Below are positions 52,973 to 61,964 of a stretch of DNA of 64,000 bases, piece after piece. The position numbers and the translations under genes were made by a program. This DNA comes from Bacillus sp. OK048. Lineage in GTDB: Bacteria; Bacillota; Bacilli; Bacillales; Cytobacillaceae. The first letter of the stretch is position 1. Each line of letters starts with the position of its first letter. The DNA is taken from contig NZ_FNHN01000010.1 of the NCBI RefSeq assembly GCF_900103525.1, positions 1 through 64,000 on the forward strand. The letters run 5' to 3'. Under the pieces are notes generated by a model that did no database searches, was not told the origin of the DNA, and worked only from the letters and a program-made list of their open reading frames with translations.

Positions 52973-54412
52973 TTAATGGTTCAAATCAATAATCACGGTC
53001 TTTACTTGGGTAACTTCTTTAATCGCTTCCATCCCATTCTCTCTTCCCCATCCGCTAGCTTTGTAACCACCATAAGGGGCTGCCCAGCGTACATATCGGA
53101 ATGAATTCAGCCATACTGTGCCGGAACGTAATTCCTTTGCCATCCTGTGTCCACGTGACAAGTCACTCGTCCATACTCCTGCTGAAAGTCCGTAGGAAAC
53201 ATTATTAGCAATGTCGATTGCTTCCTGCTCCGTCGCAAAAGGAATAACACTTACGACAGGACCAAAAATTTCTTCCTGAGCAATTCGCATGTCCGGTCTT
53301 ACATCTGCAAAAACCGTTGGATTAATATAGTAGCCTTTATCAATGCCCGGCCTAGTTCCACCAGCTACTAATGTTGCCCCTTCTTCTTTTCCTATGTCTA
53401 TATATTTGAGAGTTTTTTCTAATTGCTGCTTATTCGCGTGTGGTCCAATGTCGAATTTTTCCAATGGATCGCCAACAGTAATTTTTTCTACCCTCTCTTT
53501 AAATCTATTTAAAAATTTCTCATAAATATCTTGATGAACGAGCACTCTTGACCCTAATGTACATGCTTGACCCGTATAATCAAATCCATGCAAAACGGCA
53601 GATTCAAATGCTGCTTCAAAATTGGCATCTGAAAAAATAATTTGCGGTGATTTCCCACCTAGTTCGAAAGAGATTTTTTTTAGGTTACTTGTAGCTGCCC
53701 GCATAATTTTACGAGCTGTTGATCCATCGCCCGTAAAGGTTATTTTATCTACATCTGGATGTGAAGTTAATCGTTCTCCAGCTGTTTCTCCATACCCAGG
53801 AACCACATTGACTACTCCAGAAGGAAAACCAGCTTTTTCAATTAGTTTTGCAATCTCTAATGCATTAACCGGTGTTGTTTCAGCGGGTTTAAGAACAACG
53901 GTATTTCCCGCACACAAAGCAATTGAGAGTTTCATAGTAATGGACGTAACAGGTGCGTTCCAAGGCGTAATCGCTCCTATTACACCTAGAGGTTCCCTTA
54001 GTGTAAAGATTTGTTTATCATCTTCAAAAGGGATGGTTTCTCCCTGAATTTTATCTGCTAAACCTGAATAATAATACCACCACTGATGAAGGGCAGTTGC
54101 ATCACGTTTTGTACGGTAAAGAGGTTTCCCGTTTTCTTTGCTCTCAAGCTCTCCAAAAAATTCCGCATTTTCTTTCATTAATTGACCCATATTACGCATG
54201 ATTTCTGCTCGCTCATAGGTACTCATTTTTCTCCATGGTCCATGATCAAATGCATCACGTGCTGCACGAACTGCACGGTCAATATCCTCTTCATTCCCCT
54301 CAGGTACTTGAGCCCAAACCTCTTCGGTAGCCGGGTTTATAACATCTATCATTCTGCCAGATGTACTTTCAACCCATTCTCCGCCAATAAACAATTTATT
54401 ATAAATTTGCAT
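52973..54412 (-). CDS. Aldehyde dehydrogenase, copy 2
   Basis: 479 residues. Catalytic Cys in GQACTLGSRVLV, Glu in FELGGKSPQIIF, FTGDGSTARKI for the cofactor. Preceded by the gene for an SDR and followed by the SnoaL-like gene. It resembles betaine or phenylacetaldehyde type ALDHs more than copy 1, but the substrate cannot be told. A GGTGGGGAAG ribosome binding site precedes the ATG. Confidence 0.92.
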   Translation of the reverse strand: MQIYNKLFIGGEWVESTSGRMIDVINPATEEVWAQVPEGNEEDIDRAVRAARDAFDHGPWRKMSTYERAEIMRNMGQLMKENAEFFGELESKENGKPLYRTKRDATALHQWWYYYSGLADKIQGETIPFEDDKQIFTLREPLGVIGAITPWNAPVTSITMKLSIALCAGNTVVLKPAETTPVNALEIAKLIEKAGFPSGVVNVVPGYGETAGERLTSHPDVDKITFTGDGSTARKIMRAATSNLKKISFELGGKSPQIIFSDANFEAAFESAVLHGFDYTGQACTLGSRVLVHQDIYEKFLNRFKERVEKITVGDPLEKFDIGPHANKQQLEKTLKYIDIGKEEGATLVAGGTRPGIDKGYYINPTVFADVRPDMRIAQEEIFGPVVSVIPFATEQEAIDIANNVSYGLSAGVWTSDLSRGHRMAKELRSGTVWLNSFRYVRWAAPYGGYKASGWGRENGMEAIKEVTQVKTVIIDLNH

Positions 54413-54465
54413 TTTATCTTCCCCACCTTTTGCTTTTCAATATAATAATTATTTATCTTCTAGAA

Positions 54466-55230
54466 CTATTGAGCTGTATATCCACCGTCAACAGGCAGGT
54501 TGACACCACTGATAAATGCCGATTCATCACTAGCTAAGAATAATGCAGTGTTTGCAATGTCGGTAGGTTGAGCAGCCCTATGAAGCGGTATACTTTTGAG
54601 GAACTTTTGTTTGTTCTGCTCAAAATCGTCATCCTCCGTACGCGCCAAAAATTGTTTTAGCATAGGGGTTTCCGTCAACCCTGGACAAATCGCATTTACG
54701 CGGATGTTATCATTTCCTAAACGGACAGCAAGAGATCTTACTAAGTTAACTACAGCACCTTTAGCCGCGGAATAAACAGGGCTAAATGGCGAGGCAACGA
54801 AGCCTGAAACAGAGGCGGTAAAAATAATCGAGCCACCCAAATCTTTCATATAAGGAATTGAATATTTTGTCGTGAAAAATCCACTTTTCAAATTCAGCAT
54901 CATCGCTAAATCGAATTCCTCTTCTTCAACGGTTTCAATACCAGATGGACCTGGTATACCTACATGATTCCAAAGTACATCAATCCGGCCATATTGATTC
55001 TTAATCTGCTCAATCGCTGTTTTTATTGCGGATAAATCTGTCAAATCAATATGGAGGAAATTGGCCTGCCCTCCATTTTTTCTAATCTCAGTTACTACAT
55101 TCTCACCATTTTCTTGATTGATATCCAAAATATTTACAATCGCACCTTCTCTTGCAAATAGCAGTGCTCCAGCTTTTCCCATTCCAGAAGCTCCAGCACT
55201 AATTACTGCAATCTTATTCTCTAATCGCAT
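54466..55230 (-). CDS. Short-chain dehydrogenase/reductase, tandem copy 1
   Basis: 254 residues, classical SDR. Cofactor loop SAGASGMGKA, catalytic Ser in TASVSGF and YSAAK. Very similar (about three-quarters) to tandem copy 2 at 56444. The start is uncertain: ATG at 55230 matches the copy 2 start; ATGs at 55239 and 55242 are nearer to GAAGGG. It follows a TRAP binding protein gene, as does copy 2. Confidence 0.88.
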   Translation of the reverse strand: MRLENKIAVISAGASGMGKAGALLFAREGAIVNILDINQENGENVVTEIRKNGGQANFLHIDLTDLSAIKTAIEQIKNQYGRIDVLWNHVGIPGPSGIETVEEEEFDLAMMLNLKSGFFTTKYSIPYMKDLGGSIIFTASVSGFVASPFSPVYSAAKGAVVNLVRSLAVRLGNDNIRVNAICPGLTETPMLKQFLARTEDDDFEQNKQKFLKSIPLHRAAQPTDIANTALFLASDESAFISGVNLPVDGGYTAQ

Positions 55231-55269
55231 TTTAACCATCATCCCTTCTAAACATTGATTCAAACCTGA

Positions 55270-56355
55270 TTAATTACTATTTGATAGTTCTTCTACTAGC
55301 TCTTTTCCACCATCAACCTGTCTTTCAAATAGCTCCAAAGCTGGTCTAGTAGCTTCTTTCCATTCTTTGATTTCTTTTTCAGTAGGATAGTAGAATTCTA
55401 CACCCATTTCATTTTCTAATTTCTTGTAAGCTTCTATTTCACCATCTGTTACTACTTCTTTAACATGAGCTTCCAAGTCAATACCTGTTTCCACAAGAAT
55501 TTCTTGGAGATCCTTTGGCAATGACTCAAACTTTTTGAGTGATATTATCACTGGCGTTAATGGGTTAAACACAGGTGCTACCGTAAATGTTTTTACTGGT
55601 AATTTAGCATCAGAAGCAAATAATGCTGAAGTTAATAGACCATCTACAACATTTTGTTGTAATGCGGGAATGATTTCAGCACCTGAAATAGTCATTGAAC
55701 TTGCACCCAATGATTTCACAGTTTCTGGTGTTATAATTCCACCTGGTGTTCGAAGCTTTAAACCCTTTGCACTTTTCGGATTTGTGACTTCTTTTTTGGC
55801 ATCATTGGTAAAAATGGCACCAAATGTACCTGTGTAAGCATAAGCCAATACTTTTAATCCTCTTTCTTCCATCTTTTTTGCAATTAGCTTACCACCGTTT
55901 TCACTATGATTGAATTTTTCCCTATTCTCTAAATAAACAGCTGGATTCTTAGGATCATAATCAAAAATAAAAGGTAATTCATAAACATTCCATATTGGGT
56001 CAAAACTTGCGAGAGTAGGAGAACTTGAATGACTCATGTCAATGACACCTTGCAGGATAGATGGGGCTTCTTGGTCGACTGGCATTAATTGAGCACTTGG
56101 GTAAATCTCAATGGTTAATCTTCCATCACTGCGTTTTTTTATTTCTTCTGCGAACCATTCCATATGGGTATGATGAAATGCTTCAGTTGGATAGCCATGT
56201 GCAAGCTTTAAAACATATTTTTCGTTAATCGAATCTGGTGAATTAGATTCACTATTACCAGTTGTTGTTTCTTTAGTAGATTGGGTTGTGTTTCCACATG
56301 CAGCAGCAATAACAATAACCATCAATACACACAAAACTAAACCATATTTTTTCAT
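55270..56355 (-). CDS. TRAP transporter substrate-binding lipoprotein DctP, copy 1
   Basis: 361 residues, DctP family. Signal peptide with lipobox AAAC, then KYVLKLAHGYPTEAFHHTHMEWFAEEIKKRS and LKLRTPGG, the arginine motif that binds a carboxylate. It should pick up an organic acid and hand it to the DctQM membrane part. An AGGGGAC ribosome binding site precedes the ATG. Copy 2 is at 57319. Confidence 0.9.
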   Translation of the reverse strand: MKKYGLVLCVLMVIVIAAACGNTTQSTKETTTGNSESNSPDSINEKYVLKLAHGYPTEAFHHTHMEWFAEEIKKRSDGRLTIEIYPSAQLMPVDQEAPSILQGVIDMSHSSSPTLASFDPIWNVYELPFIFDYDPKNPAVYLENREKFNHSENGGKLIAKKMEERGLKVLAYAYTGTFGAIFTNDAKKEVTNPKSAKGLKLRTPGGIITPETVKSLGASSMTISGAEIIPALQQNVVDGLLTSALFASDAKLPVKTFTVAPVFNPLTPVIISLKKFESLPKDLQEILVETGIDLEAHVKEVVTDGEIEAYKKLENEMGVEFYYPTEKEIKEWKEATRPALELFERQVDGGKELVEELSNSN

Positions 56356-56443
56356 ATTTGTCCCCTAATAATTAATTTTAGACTGCAATACTATTGAAAG
56401 TATTTTTATTGCTTCCAATATATAAAAAATGGTTTGCTGTTTT

Positions 56444-57208
56444 TTATTTCGCTGTATATCCACCATCTACCGCTAAATTGACACCACTGATAAAAGCAGA
56501 ATCATCAGATGCAAGAAATAATGCAGTGTTTGCAATGTCGATAGGCTGCGCTGCTCGTCCAAGAGGAATATTATCCAGCATTAGACGCTTGTTCTGTTCA
56601 AAATCATCTTCAGGAGTACGAGTCAAAAATTGCTTCAGCATCGGTGTGTCTGTCAAACCCGGACAAATGGCATTGACTCGGATTTGATCATTACCCAAAC
56701 GAACGGCAAGAGAACGAACTAAATTAACAATTGCACCTTTTGCAGCTGAATAGACCGGACTGAAAGGTGAGGCCACTAATCCGCCAATGGAAGCAGTAAA
56801 TATGATCGATCCTCCCGCCTCTTTCATTAATGGGAGGGCATATTGAGTGGTAAAAAAGCTGCTTTTTAAATTTAATGTCATCGCTAAGTCAAAATCTTTT
56901 TCTTCGACCTCCTCAATGCCCGGCGGACCTGGTACACCAACATGATTCCAAAGTACATCAATTCGTTGGTATTCCATTTTTATCTCTTCGATTGCAGCAT
57001 TTATTCCAGATAAATTTGTCATATCCGTATGAAGAAAATTAGCCTTCCAGCCATTTTCTCTAATTTCCTTTTCTACTTGTTGTCCACTCTCTTGATTAAT
57101 ATCTAATATATTAACCACAGCCCCTTCTTTGGCAAACAACAACGCTCCTGCTCTTCCCATTCCAGAGGCGCCTGCACTGATTACGGCTACTTTATTTTTT
57201 AATCTCAA
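56444..57208 (-). CDS. Short-chain dehydrogenase/reductase, tandem copy 2
   Basis: 254 residues, classical SDR (SAGASGMGRA; TASIGGL; YSAAK). TTG start with AAGGAAGGCAGGG upstream. Paralogue of the gene at 54466. A strong terminator separates it from the TRAP binding protein upstream, so its expression depends on read-through or a promoter not recognised here. Confidence 0.88.
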   Translation of the reverse strand: MRLKNKVAVISAGASGMGRAGALLFAKEGAVVNILDINQESGQQVEKEIRENGWKANFLHTDMTNLSGINAAIEEIKMEYQRIDVLWNHVGVPGPPGIEEVEEKDFDLAMTLNLKSSFFTTQYALPLMKEAGGSIIFTASIGGLVASPFSPVYSAAKGAIVNLVRSLAVRLGNDQIRVNAICPGLTDTPMLKQFLTRTPEDDFEQNKRLMLDNIPLGRAAQPIDIANTALFLASDDSAFISGVNLAVDGGYTAK

Positions 57209-57253
57209 TCGTTTTCCCTGCCTTCCTTTTTAAAAATTTCAATAAAAAATACA

Positions 57254-57287
57254 CACGAGTTCAATAAGATATTTTATTGAACTCGTG
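57254..57287 (-). terminator. Terminator behind DctP copy 2
   Basis: A 14-bp perfect stem (CACGAGTTCAATAA with TTATTGAACTCGTG), extended by a G-T and an A-T pair. The minus-strand tail is TGTATTTTTTATTG. It lies inside a gene series of one strand, between dctP and the SDR gene. Confidence 0.88.
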
Positions 57288-57318
57288 GAGGATTGAAGAT
57301 TATATCTATTTGACGATG

Positions 57319-58398
57319 TTATTTAATACTAGAAAGTTCTTCTAATAACTCTTTTCCACCATCAACTTTCGTTTCAAATAATTCTCTAGCAGGTTTTGTA
57401 GCTTCTTCCCATTCTGTCATCTCTTTTTCTGAAGGATAATAGATTTTAATACCTTCAGCTTCCATATTTTTATAAACGGTTAATGCCTTTTCTCCTACTA
57501 CTTTCTTTGAATACTCTTCTAAATCCTTACCTGTCTCTACAAGGATTTTTTGGAGATTTTCCGGTAAAGAATTAAATTTTTTAGCTGACATGATTACAGG
57601 CGTTATACTATTAAAGACCGGGACTACAGAAAATGACTTAACAGGAAGTTTCGCATCGTGTGCATATATAGGAGTAGTTAATAGACCATCTACAACCTTT
57701 TGCTGTAAAGCAGTAATTACTTCAGCTCCAGCAATTGTCATACTACTTGCTCCAATTGCTTTAACCGTTTCCGGTCCGATCATACCACCTGGGGTTCTTA
57801 GGCGTAAGCCTTTTGCACTATCTGGACCAGATACCATGTTTTCAGTATCTGTTGTAAATACGGAGCCAAACATATCAACAAAACTAAATGCTAATACTTT
57901 CAGTCCTTTATCTTCCATCAATTTAGCAATCTTCTGCCCGCCATTCTCACTGTTATTGAATTTGATTCGATTCTCTAAAAAAACAGTTGGATCTTTAGGG
58001 TCATATTTAAAAATAAATGGTAATTCGTATACATTCCAGACTGGATCAAAACCTGCAAGAACTGGAGAACTAGAATGACTCATATCAATTTGCCCTTGTA
58101 ACATAGCAGGCGCTTCTTGATCAGGGGGCATTAACTGACCGCTGGGAAAAAGTTGGATTGTTAATTGGCCATTACTGCGTTTCTTTACCTCTTCTGCGAA
58201 CCATTCCATATGTGTATGATGATAAGCAGTAGTTGGAAAGCCATGTGCCAATTTTAAAACGAATTTTTCAGTGGAATTTGAAGAATTTGATCCAGTATCG
58301 CCTGCTGGTTTATCCTGGGTAGTATTAGCTGATTTTCCACATGCTGCTAAAACGATCATAGCGATCAATAGAAAGACTACTAAGTTATACTTTTTCAA
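57319..58398 (-). CDS. TRAP transporter substrate-binding lipoprotein DctP, copy 2
   Basis: 359 residues, DctP family with lipobox LAAC, FVLKLAHGFPTTAYHHTHMEWFAEEVKKRS and LRLRTPGG. TTG at 58398 is taken as start because GGGGGG lies about eight bases upstream; an in-frame ATG at 58413 would include it. It directly follows dctM, so this is the binding protein that belongs to the membrane part. A strong terminator follows. Confidence 0.9.
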   Translation of the reverse strand: MKKYNLVVFLLIAMIVLAACGKSANTTQDKPAGDTGSNSSNSTEKFVLKLAHGFPTTAYHHTHMEWFAEEVKKRSNGQLTIQLFPSGQLMPPDQEAPAMLQGQIDMSHSSSPVLAGFDPVWNVYELPFIFKYDPKDPTVFLENRIKFNNSENGGQKIAKLMEDKGLKVLAFSFVDMFGSVFTTDTENMVSGPDSAKGLRLRTPGGMIGPETVKAIGASSMTIAGAEVITALQQKVVDGLLTTPIYAHDAKLPVKSFSVVPVFNSITPVIMSAKKFNSLPENLQKILVETGKDLEEYSKKVVGEKALTVYKNMEAEGIKIYYPSEKEMTEWEEATKPARELFETKVDGGKELLEELSSIK

Positions 58399-58449
58399 AA
58401 AATTACCCCCCATACTAAATTTACTTCGTGAATCACTTTCGAAATTTTA

Positions 58450-59718
58450 CTAATCTAACATAAAAGTACTTAACCACGGTACATATAGTAGAATCAGAGC
58501 GGCAAAAACTAACGCATATAAATACGGGACTGATCCCTTTACAACTACGGTAATGTTCTCTTTAAAATAGCCGCTCAAGGCAAAAAGGCTGCCACCCACA
58601 GGAGGAGTAATTTGAGATATCATCATTAAAGCACATGTTACAATCCCAAAATGAATCGGACTAAAACCTAAGCTTATTACAACCGGATAAAGAATAGGCA
58701 TTGTAATAAAGAGAATCGGGAATGGTTCTAAGAATGTACCTAAAACAAAGAATAGTAGTAAAATCAATAACATTATGATCCACGGAGAAAATGATAAACC
58801 TACAATATATTCTGTAAGGTTCTGTGTAAATTGAGTATACGTAAGGGCAGTTGCAAATAACTGAGCTCCACCTAAAATTATGTAGATGACAGCAGTTGTA
58901 ACCATGGAACTCTTAACGCTTTGGAGTAAATTTTCTTTCGTAAACTCTTTCCGATTAAAAAGGAAGCTGATGATTAAAACGTACAAAACAGCAATGGCAG
59001 CTGATTCTGTTGGTGTCATAATACCGGTATAAATTCCCCCTAAAACAATAACTGGCATAAACAATGATGGAATAGCTTGCAGGAAGGAAACTCTTATCTC
59101 TGCAAAACTACTTCTCTCTTTTCTAATTGCTTTCTCACGTCTACTAACAATTACCGCAGTTATAACTAATATGATTGCAATCAATATACCAGGAACGATG
59201 CCAGCTAGAAAGAGGTCGGCTACATTCACTTGAACCATTGAGGCATATACTATAAAAATAACACTAGGAGGAATCATTACACCTAAGGTACCTGCTGCAG
59301 CTACAATACCCATACTATTTTCTTTTGAATAACCTAATGCGGTCATTTGAGGAATTATCAATGTTCCAACGGCAACAACAGTTGCAATCGAGGATCCAGA
59401 AAGTGCCCCAAATAATGCACAAGCAATAACGGCAGCTGCTGGTAAGCCTCCACGGAAATGTCCTACCAAATCAGTTATTACCTTTAATATTTTTGTAGCT
59501 GGACCCATAAAAGTCATTAAGTTTCCTGCAAGTAAAAAATATGGGACTGCTAATAATAGCCAGCTATCAGTTGAAACATAAAATTGAGTAGGTATACTCT
59601 CTATCGGTAATCCCATCATTACGATTGCCCAAAATGCACCGCCAGCTCCCAATGCCAACCAAACAGGAGTACCGATAACTAGTAGAACAGCAAAAATAAT
59701 TAGTCCAGCTATTAACAT
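58450..59718 (-). CDS. TRAP transporter large permease subunit DctM
   Basis: 422 residues, about 12 membrane segments. Motifs VPYFLLAGNLMTFMG, CALFGALSGSSIATVVAVG, GIVAAAGTLGVMIPPS and PITPPVGG-like SQITPPVGGSLF are typical of DctM. It moves the substrate with a sodium gradient. It overlaps dctQ by seven bases. Confidence 0.93.
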   Translation of the reverse strand: MLIAGLIIFAVLLVIGTPVWLALGAGGAFWAIVMMGLPIESIPTQFYVSTDSWLLLAVPYFLLAGNLMTFMGPATKILKVITDLVGHFRGGLPAAAVIACALFGALSGSSIATVVAVGTLIIPQMTALGYSKENSMGIVAAAGTLGVMIPPSVIFIVYASMVQVNVADLFLAGIVPGILIAIILVITAVIVSRREKAIRKERSSFAEIRVSFLQAIPSLFMPVIVLGGIYTGIMTPTESAAIAVLYVLIISFLFNRKEFTKENLLQSVKSSMVTTAVIYIILGGAQLFATALTYTQFTQNLTEYIVGLSFSPWIIMLLILLLFFVLGTFLEPFPILFITMPILYPVVISLGFSPIHFGIVTCALMMISQITPPVGGSLFALSGYFKENITVVVKGSVPYLYALVFAALILLYVPWLSTFMLD

Positions 59719-60266
59719 TTTATCTCAACCTCCTGTGGTGCTTTTTGTTCAGTTATCGTCGGTGTTATTTTGGGAACTCTAATTCTACTAAATTCGATAA
59801 TAATTTGTTGAATGGAATATATGATGGCAAAAAACATCCCAATCGGAACCGCTATTGTAGGGATTACCATTAACATAGTCCCCGAAGGAGTCAATATTCT
59901 CATTTGAAACAAAGAAAGCACCCATTGTGTACTCGCCCAACAAAGAATGGCAAACGCAATGAAGAGGATGAAACTAATGATTAATTCATTAAGGTGTCGT
60001 AACTTCCCTTTAAGGATCGTGCTCATCAAATCCATTTTAATATGTTCACCTTTTTTGACGAGCGGTCCGAGATACAAGAATGTACCGTAAATAATGGTGT
60101 ACCGACAAATCTCTTCAACCAATGCATAAGAGGCATCAAAAAAGAATCTCATCATAACATTAAAAATGGCAAAAGCCACACTAATGATTAAGCAAAAGAA
60201 TGAGGTGAATTCAAGAGTTTTATCCAACCATTTGGTATATGATTCGATCTTTTGAATGTTTGTCAT
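59712..60266 (-). CDS. TRAP transporter small permease subunit DctQ
   Basis: 184 residues, four membrane segments, DctQ type, with VEEICRYTIIYGTFLYLGPLVKKGEHIKMDL matching the conserved middle part. First gene of the TRAP operon. Operator motif copy C is about 270 bases upstream. A GGGGGAATAAT ribosome binding site precedes the ATG. Confidence 0.92.
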   Translation of the reverse strand: MTNIQKIESYTKWLDKTLEFTSFFCLIISVAFAIFNVMMRFFFDASYALVEEICRYTIIYGTFLYLGPLVKKGEHIKMDLMSTILKGKLRHLNELIISFILFIAFAILCWASTQWVLSLFQMRILTPSGTMLMVIPTIAVPIGMFFAIIYSIQQIIIEFSRIRVPKITPTITEQKAPQEVEIKC

Positions 60267-60533
60267 ATTATTCCCCCTATTTATTATTGCTTTTTGGATT
60301 AATTTATTAGTTTCACCTTTTCATTTGCGTAATTAGTATAATTCACTCTTTTAAATACAATCCAATAACCTGATGAACTACCATCCTCCTAATAGATTTG
60401 TTTGGCAAGTAACGATCCAAAGAAAAAATGTTCCATCAGCTTATGTTAAAGGAAATTGAAAACATGCTTTAGGGGGCTGCCATAGACATAAATTAGTTAA
60501 ATATATTTAGCTAATCACTGTTGTTTAAAAAAG

Positions 60534-60547
60534 TGAACTCACTTTTA
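60534..60547 (-). promoter_or_regulatory. Island operator motif, copy C
   Basis: Plus-strand TGAACTCACTTTTA, inside a pseudo-palindrome AGTGAACTCACT (60532-60543). The motif and the next bases to about 60564 are almost identical to copy A. It lies 268 bases before dctQ. Confidence 0.65.
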
Positions 60548-60715
60548 CTTTAATTGTAAATAAAAATCTTCTACTTGTAAACAGTGCAGTCCAAATATTC
60601 AGAATATTAATTCTAACAAAAATCTTATTTTTCATTGATTTCGACAGGACACTTGTGATGTTAAAACACCAAACAGATCTTCTTGTATAGAATTATAGGT
60701 AGCATACAAAAATTA

Positions 60716-60729
60716 AGTAATCGCTTACA
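60716..60729 (-). promoter_or_regulatory. cre-like site (CcpA) in the TRAP control region
   Basis: On the minus strand TGTAAGCGATTACT matches the cre pattern TGWAANCGNTNWCA in all but the last base. Confidence 0.45.
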
Positions 60730-60748
60730 TTTAAACAAGAAGATATGT

Positions 60749-61951
60749 TTATATTACTTTTTCCGCCTGTAATTTTTCAAGTTCCTCTTCACTTACACCG
60801 CATAATTTTGAATAAACTTCTAGATTATGCTCTCCTAACTTCGGACCTGTATGTTTTACTTTGCCAGGCGTTCTGGAAAATTTCGGGACAATTCCTTGCA
60901 TTTTTAAGTCTTCGAAATCCTCATCCTTTACAGAGATGATATCTTCTCTAGCCCAGATTTGCTCACTTTCAAATAAATCTTTGGTATTCATTACTACTGA
61001 ATAAAAAGGAGCATCATTTTCATTTAGCACTTTCTCAATCACAGCTAATGTTCGGTCTCCTATCCAATTTTTAATTATTTCATTTAAATAAATGGCATTT
61101 TCAACACGCAGCTGATTACTTTTGAATCTTGAATCGTTTGCTAATTGATCTCCACCAATAGCTTTTAGAAACTTTCTTGCTGTATTATCTGTAGCTGCAG
61201 AGATTGTCAGCCATTTTCCATCCTTTGTCATATATGTGTTAATAGGCTGTCCACCGGGATGTTGATTCCCTTGACGTTCTTGGACTTGTTGGAGTTGATC
61301 ATACATTACAATTGGAAATTCAACTATTCGAAAAAGAGTTTCAAAAAGTGCTAAATCTATCATTTGTCCACCTTTTTTGTTATGCTCCCGCTCATAAAGA
61401 GCCAGTGAAACACCATAAGCGCCCATTAAAGCAGTTAATGAATCCGCCATAGAAAAACCTGCATGGACCGGTGGGCCTTCTGGAAATCCGGTTAGATATT
61501 GGATTCCACTAAAGGCTTCAGCAGCCCGCCCAAATGAAGGTAAATCTGACATGGGACCATTTTGACCATAACCACTAATTCTTAAAAAAATCAAATCTGG
61601 GTTTATTGATTTTAAATATTCCCAGGAAAAACCAAGTCGTTCCATAACTCCTGGTCTAAAATTCTCAATGAGCACATCGCTTTTCTTTACTAATTCTGTA
61701 AAAAGCTGTTTTCCTCGTTCATCCTTTAAGTTTAAAGTAACGGATTTTTTATTTCTACCTATTACTTTCCACCATAAGCTTTCTCCATTTTTAATAGGAG
61801 CTAATTTACGTGCTGGATCTCCGCCATTTGGATCTTCAATTTTAATAACTTCCGCTCCGAAATCACCTAGTAATCCTGCACATTGTGGACCTGCAATTAC
61901 TGTGCCTAAATCAATAATTCGGGTATTTGATAAAATTTCACTATTTAACAT
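60749..61951 (-). CDS. CaiB/BaiF family III CoA-transferase, second copy
   Basis: 400 residues. TRIIDLGTVIAGPQCAGLLGDFGAEVIKIEDPNGGDPARK and AGFSMADSLTALMGA (putative catalytic Asp) fit the family. It is clearly different from the copy at 36276. It is 13 bases behind amidohydrolase copy 2, so co-transcribed. An AAGGGAAAC ribosome binding site precedes the ATG. It probably activates a pathway acid to its CoA ester. Confidence 0.9.
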   Translation of the reverse strand: MLNSEILSNTRIIDLGTVIAGPQCAGLLGDFGAEVIKIEDPNGGDPARKLAPIKNGESLWWKVIGRNKKSVTLNLKDERGKQLFTELVKKSDVLIENFRPGVMERLGFSWEYLKSINPDLIFLRISGYGQNGPMSDLPSFGRAAEAFSGIQYLTGFPEGPPVHAGFSMADSLTALMGAYGVSLALYEREHNKKGGQMIDLALFETLFRIVEFPIVMYDQLQQVQERQGNQHPGGQPINTYMTKDGKWLTISAATDNTARKFLKAIGGDQLANDSRFKSNQLRVENAIYLNEIIKNWIGDRTLAVIEKVLNENDAPFYSVVMNTKDLFESEQIWAREDIISVKDEDFEDLKMQGIVPKFSRTPGKVKHTGPKLGEHNLEVYSKLCGVSEEELEKLQAEKVI

Positions 61952-61964
61952 TAAAAGTTTCCCT

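Larger units (their letters stand above)
60267..60748. other. Control region between the CoA-transferase gene and the TRAP operon
   Basis: A 482-base AT-rich region. It holds the operator-like motif copy C (60534-60547) and a cre-like site (60716-60729). No credible ORF or RNA gene is seen; a short frame around 60429-60475 (MFHQLMLKEIENML) lacks a ribosome binding site. Confidence 0.5.

Noticed and set aside
60429-60475. Short frame MFHQLMLKEIENML as a gene or transposase remnant
   Set aside because: No ribosome binding site, 14 codons only, no further similarity in the flanks.
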